From assembly GCA_029855925.1 (NCBI GenBank), contig JAGSHP010000412.1, positions 1 through 7,166 of the forward strand: a stretch of 7,166 nt of DNA. The letters are read 5' to 3'. The stretch comes from Candidatus Thorarchaeota archaeon. GTDB lineage: Archaea; Asgardarchaeota; Thorarchaeia; Thorarchaeales; Thorarchaeaceae. This document shows positions 4,301 through 7,166 of this stretch, piece after piece (positions within the stretch are counted from its first letter, which is position 1; the number at the start of each line of letters is the position of its first letter). Made by a program: the position numbers and the translations under genes. The notes under the pieces are model-generated. The model had not been told where the DNA came from. It ran no database searches and worked only from the letters and a program-made list of their open reading frames with translations.

Positions 4301-7166
4301 CTTTACAGTAATGTATCTCCCTTTACTCTCTCCGTTCCCACAGATGGTTTTGATGCTGGTCCCGCGAACCTGACTGTCACACTCTCACATTCGTATTGTG
4401 AAGACTCGGTTCTGAGCGAGGGCGTGCAACTCTACACCCCTGTTCCCACCTACATCGAGTCTGACTCCTCGATTGAGACAACCGTCAATCACCCACTCTT
4501 GCTCAACTGGACTCTCAGATACTCGGGAAATGATACAGCCATTGCTGGAGAAGAGGTCACTCTTCAGATTCGTGATGATAATAACTTGCTCGTGTACAAC
4601 TCATCCGACACATCAGGTCAGTTCACCTGGGTGCCCACCGTTCGTGGAAACTACTCCTTCATGTTGCAGTTTGATGGGGAGAGGTCTCTGTGTCCCTCCA
4701 ACCATTCTGGCATCATACATGTGTATGAACCAACAGCAATTGACATGCAGACTGGTGCTCAGTATGATCAGTACAGTAACGTCACGCTCTCTGTGATTCT
4801 CCGCGATTCGGATGGTACTCCTCTTGCAGATCAGTCTGTCACACTCGTTCTCCAGTCCCCATCCTCCGTCACGGTTGCTCAGGAGGTCATGGTCACAGAC
4901 TCAAATGGTCGGGCAACACTTGAGGCATACCTCTCTGAAAATGGACCGTACACGCTAACTGCATCGTTTGATGCATCAGACTACTATCTCTCCTCCACAA
5001 ACTCCTCCGTCTTTATCTCCTTCTCCTCCACTGACCTTGCGCTGGAAGGGATCTCTCTAGATGGTCACGTTGGCACTGAATACTCAATGTATGTCAACCT
5101 GACAGACTCCGCGTCGTACCCTGTGGTCGGGTCTGCAGTCCACGTGACCATCACCTACCTTCCGTCCACCGTCGTTGCCGAGTATGACCTGACGACCGAC
5201 TCGGCCGGAGTCGCATACTTCTCGTGGACAGCCACTTCAGCTGGGTCCTATGTCATCTCGGCATCCTTCGCCGGAACCTCCTCATATGGTGACTCCAGCG
5301 ACTCCGAATCGACGGACATGTGGATACCCGTGACACTGACGATCATTGTCTATGACAATCCGGAGGTCAGTATCCTGGGCTGGATCACTGTGACTGCGGA
5401 GGACCACCTCGGCGACCCTATCTCTGGTCTTGCGCTATCGTTGATGGTGACGCCACCAAGTTCGATTGTAGACGTTCAGACCACTGGAACCACTAGTGAC
5501 GGTGTCTGGACCGTTAACTGGACCCCCAGTGAGCGCGGACTCAATAACATCACTGCTACCTGTGACCGCCAGAACTGGTACGAGGCATCGAACGTCACAA
5601 GAATCGTGGGCGTATATGAGACCCCGACGGTGACACTCAGCCTTGGCGACTCTCCTGTGGCACCAGGAACCACCCTGATTCTGATTGAGGTCAGAGACAA
5701 CAGTTCGAGTGCGGTCTCGTCCTGCTCCGTTCATACCGTGGTCTCGCTGAATGATCGCGTGATTCTTGATGTGACCAACGAGACCGATGCCTCTGGGCGA
5801 ATAGTCCTGGATCTTGAGCTCAGCGAACCCGGTGCTCTTGAGGTCACAGCAAACGTGCCACAGCAGAACTGGTTCCTCTCGACCTCTAAACTTCTGACCG
5901 ATACTGTCCGTGGAACAACAACACTTGTCCTCACGACACCTGGCCAACCCGTAGTACAGGGGTCTGGGGTCGGGCTTCTTGTGGAACTGACAGACTGGGC
6001 TGGTGACCCAGTAGCGAACGCCCCCATTCTCTATGAGATCATGTGGGATAACGGCACGATGCTCCACTCGGAGTCCCGCACCACTGGCGCTGACGGTACC
6101 TGTGTTCTCGTCTACAACATGGTCCTGGTTGGCGACTTTCTTATCAATGCGTCATACTCTGGCTCAGAGACTAATGCCCCGTCCTCTCAGGGTCACGCTC
6201 AACGCGTGTACGTGACTCCCGATGTCATCGCACAGTTCGAATCGATCTGCTACCTCAACGGGTCCCTTGAGATCTATGTCGGAGTTGAGGACGCGTTCAA
6301 CCAACTGGTGCCTGGACGCGCACTTCATGTCTCCATTGACCAGGGTGGAATCACCGTCTTCGAGACTGATGTCCTCTCAGAGACGAACTTGGTTCTAGTA
6401 TCCTGGTCGCCCTCTAGCCGCGGTGTTGCTGTTGTTCACGTGCTTCATGCAGGAGACCTCTACTACTATACGAATGAGACCCAGGGGTCAACCTCTATCA
6501 TGGAGATTGTGACAGCCTCCCTTGGTCTCAGCGATACAACGATCGAGTTTAAGGACTATGTGAACTTAACCTACACTCTCGACTCCATCGACCCGTTCAA
6601 TGTGTCAGTCGTCTTCCAAGTGCTGGGTATTGATCTCATTCCACTCTGGACGACCACAGTGAAGACAAATGGTTCCGGTTTCGCAATCATAGAGTACCAC
6701 GCAGTTGAAGCAACCGGCATCTTGACAGTGCGTGTTGGCCCTGCCGAAGACCAGTTCATGTTGGGCGGCGACATACAGCAACAGATCACTGTAATGACCG
6801 ATGCGCAGGTCGACGTTGTCCTATCGCCGGACCCGCCATGCGCAGGAGAGTCCATCAATATCACAATTCATGTCTTCGACGAACTAGGAGTGCCACTGGA
6901 TGGACTCTATCTCACCGTCTCCGCGCTGGACCCGTATGGCGAACCCATTCAACTGGGCTCATGGTCAAATTCCATCTCGGTCGAGACAGTAGACGGTCTC
7001 GCCATTGTTCCCATGACATCTGACACTCCTGGTCTTCACACAATTGAAGTTCAGTTCTCGGGGTCGACCTACGTTCACAGCTTTGACAACATCTCCCAGT
7101 CCGTTGTCTTCTCGCGGACATCCATCGAGCTTGTGAGCTATTCAGACGATCTTGAGGCTGGAGAGA
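1244..7166 (+). CDS. Giant secreted surface protein: signal peptide, alpha/beta domain, alpha/alpha-toroid, Ig-like repeat array (3' end outside window)
   Basis: One frame stays open for 1,974 codons from TTG 1244 to the window edge. Residues 1-20 form a signal peptide (basic MSRLK, then LILLSVCFLLAI), so the protein is exported. Residues about 40-265 form an alpha/beta-looking domain. About 285-870 is an alpha/alpha-toroid of the prenyltransferase/squalene-cyclase type with repeated Q-x-x-S-G-G-F turns. From about 877 onward it is a chain of Ig-like domains. Roughly 40 N-x-S/T sequons were counted by eye, and cysteines are rare, consistent with a glycosylated cell-surface protein. No catalytic motif is evident, so I infer a binding, adhesion or structural role. 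The C-terminus, where a membrane anchor or sorting signal would lie, is outside the window. No frameshift was seen in the translation. Shorter open frames inside, on both strands, are shadows. Confidence 0.9.
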   Translation, partial: MSRLKLILLSVCFLLAITQTSLPQTGSIATIYSIPNEEPTEGVTSHTLSSTSSTTGSPYEYVVVELPGGSISSHGADLSLLLNESGLVSRVVSMAQVLGNPSILSDASVIILDGSIGSNNGTAASEEFLDMLISEDRPLLLVGRSAWISHRIRGSGSPSLTCSASTYLYTASGFESAVFLASPVPLTLSSQISSETGLSLPLDTIQTENSRLINLTSAASPVEIPALRYDSYPLDMFLFGPENPNELTTDGRGLLINTVAFATSLRESNVTRELESWQVQDASPLEGGFHFPHEATIEDAYYATHMIHDLLNVSAWSSWQSDHQALIETLLNSTIVDYGTESGFKKAASSSASDLESTAQGLWLISTMDLSASFNIDEIVAYISSRQDASGGFDDDVIVTYEVTEALQSAGRLGSIDVNTLETWLRDCVIDGSKTSDPTLWGGVAKNPSSTSPTNSRARAYVLSLGILGKTHDDPVKLTDWIQKRTANGDGSYSDSMTSGVDVSIGTGSALTTMEVLGTLSSQNRTTGLQWLAGNQVPSGGFGFGYRTDDLVGKTYDTSYVSCCLAQLGETSGPTASGIIDYVASIETPLGFERMDPAPTLMWTDWMMQSARYSHSAAYVDYDSVSSFLSLLEGWKMYPSLPNMSFLAPLEYGPTQYRIQSVWTHYFGTETSLSVGRALTTAEVDETTTYLTNAQLSSGHFRPTMFTGIASMQHSVVAVETLYQIGRLDQVPYRSELESAILSEYQGGTWSGSGWDLRPFDNIPTAIDWLSTRAALRLGLLNSSMVSEIVSSIQGRIQYQDLLALSYDVATLALLEANGYNASVSIVDKDQVLSELGPDPFSNGWFNSTTLWQPLYTSSILRMISILGIRPTIFEGHACSLSASLPSVSVLGGTITINVSITSGTTNHSLALHAFGSWTVYSNLSDSDTLTVAVPSTADALGLNDLYLVAVDYGSVRASERLTIEIDSALVGTLSLTTDEVRIGDKIAGDVTWELNTSMPAGLTNISVRLESTTLTKEWLYSNVSPFTLSVPTDGFDAGPANLTVTLSHSYCEDSVLSEGVQLYTPVPTYIESDSSIETTVNHPLLLNWTLRYSGNDTAIAGEEVTLQIRDDNNLLVYNSSDTSGQFTWVPTVRGNYSFMLQFDGERSLCPSNHSGIIHVYEPTAIDMQTGAQYDQYSNVTLSVILRDSDGTPLADQSVTLVLQSPSSVTVAQEVMVTDSNGRATLEAYLSENGPYTLTASFDASDYYLSSTNSSVFISFSSTDLALEGISLDGHVGTEYSMYVNLTDSASYPVVGSAVHVTITYLPSTVVAEYDLTTDSAGVAYFSWTATSAGSYVISASFAGTSSYGDSSDSESTDMWIPVTLTIIVYDNPEVSILGWITVTAEDHLGDPISGLALSLMVTPPSSIVDVQTTGTTSDGVWTVNWTPSERGLNNITATCDRQNWYEASNVTRIVGVYETPTVTLSLGDSPVAPGTTLILIEVRDNSSSAVSSCSVHTVVSLNDRVILDVTNETDASGRIVLDLELSEPGALEVTANVPQQNWFLSTSKLLTDTVRGTTTLVLTTPGQPVVQGSGVGLLVELTDWAGDPVANAPILYEIMWDNGTMLHSESRTTGADGTCVLVYNMVLVGDFLINASYSGSETNAPSSQGHAQRVYVTPDVIAQFESICYLNGSLEIYVGVEDAFNQLVPGRALHVSIDQGGITVFETDVLSETNLVLVSWSPSSRGVAVVHVLHAGDLYYYTNETQGSTSIMEIVTASLGLSDTTIEFKDYVNLTYTLDSIDPFNVSVVFQVLGIDLIPLWTTTVKTNGSGFAIIEYHAVEATGILTVRVGPAEDQFMLGGDIQQQITVMTDAQVDVVLSPDPPCAGESINITIHVFDELGVPLDGLYLTVSALDPYGEPIQLGSWSNSISVETVDGLAIVPMTSDTPGLHTIEVQFSGSTYVHSFDNISQSVVFSRTSIELVSYSDDLEAGE
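1361..2038 (+). other. N-terminal alpha/beta domain (possible glutamine-amidotransferase-like fold)
   Basis: Residues about 40-265 alternate hydrophobic strands and helices. YEYVVVELPGG opens the domain. ASVIILDGSIGS (about 107-118) looks like a buried strand followed by a loop. RPLLLVGRSAWI is another strand, and GRGLLINTVAFATSLRE (251-267) resembles the closing strand-helix of class I glutamine-amidotransferase-like or ThuA-like domains. No Cys nucleophile elbow or His/Glu pair is evident, so if it has this fold it is probably inactive. The fold call is inferred from pattern only. Confidence 0.4.
2051..3865 (+). other. Alpha/alpha-toroid domain (prenyltransferase / squalene-cyclase-like repeats)
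   Basis: Residues about 270-874 are helical repeats joined by glycine-rich turns: L-E-G-G-F (285-289), Q-D-A-S-G-G-F (387-393), G-D-G-S-Y (489-493), Q-V-P-S-G-G-F-G-F (536-544), Q-L-S-S-G-H-F (695-701) and Q-G-G-T-W (746-750). Helices with D-T-S-Y-type starts follow, for example KTYDTSYVSCCLAQLG. This is the signature of alpha/alpha-toroid families. A class II terpene cyclase DxDD motif in its usual setting and the Asp/Cys/His zinc site of protein prenyltransferases were not found. With the signal peptide, this argues for an extracellular binding module and not a lipid-modifying enzyme. Confidence 0.7.
3872..7166 (+). other. Tandem array of at least eleven Ig-like domains
   Basis: From residue 877 the sequence divides into units of about 92-105 residues, with starts near 877, 969, 1068, 1164, 1263, 1363, 1461, 1558, 1660, 1757, 1853 and 1958, the last one cut by the window edge. 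Several units carry the invasin/Big-type turn T-D-x-x-G-x-A/V (TDSNGRATL, TTDSAGVAYF, TDASGRIVL, TTGADGTCVL). Some have W-x-P-x-x-R-G before a late strand: W1129, W1426 and W1721, with W1328 as a variant. Many end in a Y-rich strand such as ASFDASDYYLSS. Units differ widely in sequence, so the duplications are old. Such arrays usually act as stalks holding a binding head away from the surface. Confidence 0.75.

Noticed and set aside
4473..4796. 107-residue plus-strand open frame inside the giant gene
   Set aside because: It is out of frame with the continuous domain-encoding frame and rich in Ser, Thr and Cys without structure. It is a shadow.
5435..6067. 210-residue minus-strand open frame, the longest closed frame in the window
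   Set aside because: It is antisense to the continuous Ig-like array. Its translation is rich in Arg, Cys and His and has no fold-like pattern, and the plus-strand frame carries clear repeated domain motifs across it.

Overview
The window looks archaeal. Its genes have Shine-Dalgarno sites, one has a TTG start, AT-rich TATA-like elements sit in the divergent intergenic region, and most of it is one very large, sequon-rich secreted protein. The combination of an alpha/alpha-toroid and a long Ig-like array at moderate GC is what I would expect of an Asgard archaeon, perhaps Thorarchaeota-like. That placement is an impression from memory, because no marker gene is present.

Layout: (1) 1-249, minus strand, is the N-terminal part of an unrecognised acidic protein that runs off the left edge. 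(2) 250-496 is an AT-rich divergent intergenic region with TATA-like elements and short direct repeats. (3) 497-1093, plus strand, is a 198-residue polytopic membrane protein of unknown function that may be a degenerate M50/site-2-protease-like protein. (4) 1094-1243 is a 150-bp intergenic region with a perfect 12-bp inverted repeat, extra pairing segments and a strong ribosome binding site. (5) 1244-7166, plus strand, is one uninterrupted reading frame of 1,974 codons, still open at the right edge. It begins with TTG eight bases after GGAGG. It encodes a signal peptide, an N-terminal alpha/beta-looking domain, an alpha/alpha-toroid of about 600 residues related to the prenyltransferase/squalene-cyclase fold, and then a tandem array of at least eleven Ig-like beta-sandwich units of about 100 residues.

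The large gene is easy to miss because it lacks an ATG at its start and has no stop in the window. All shorter open frames inside it on either strand are shadows. The giant protein is probably exported, glycosylated and displayed at the cell surface, where it may bind ligands or partners. The membrane protein upstream is on the same strand and could be co-transcribed, but nothing in the sequence proves a functional link. No RNA gene, CRISPR array, insertion sequence or complete mobile element was seen.
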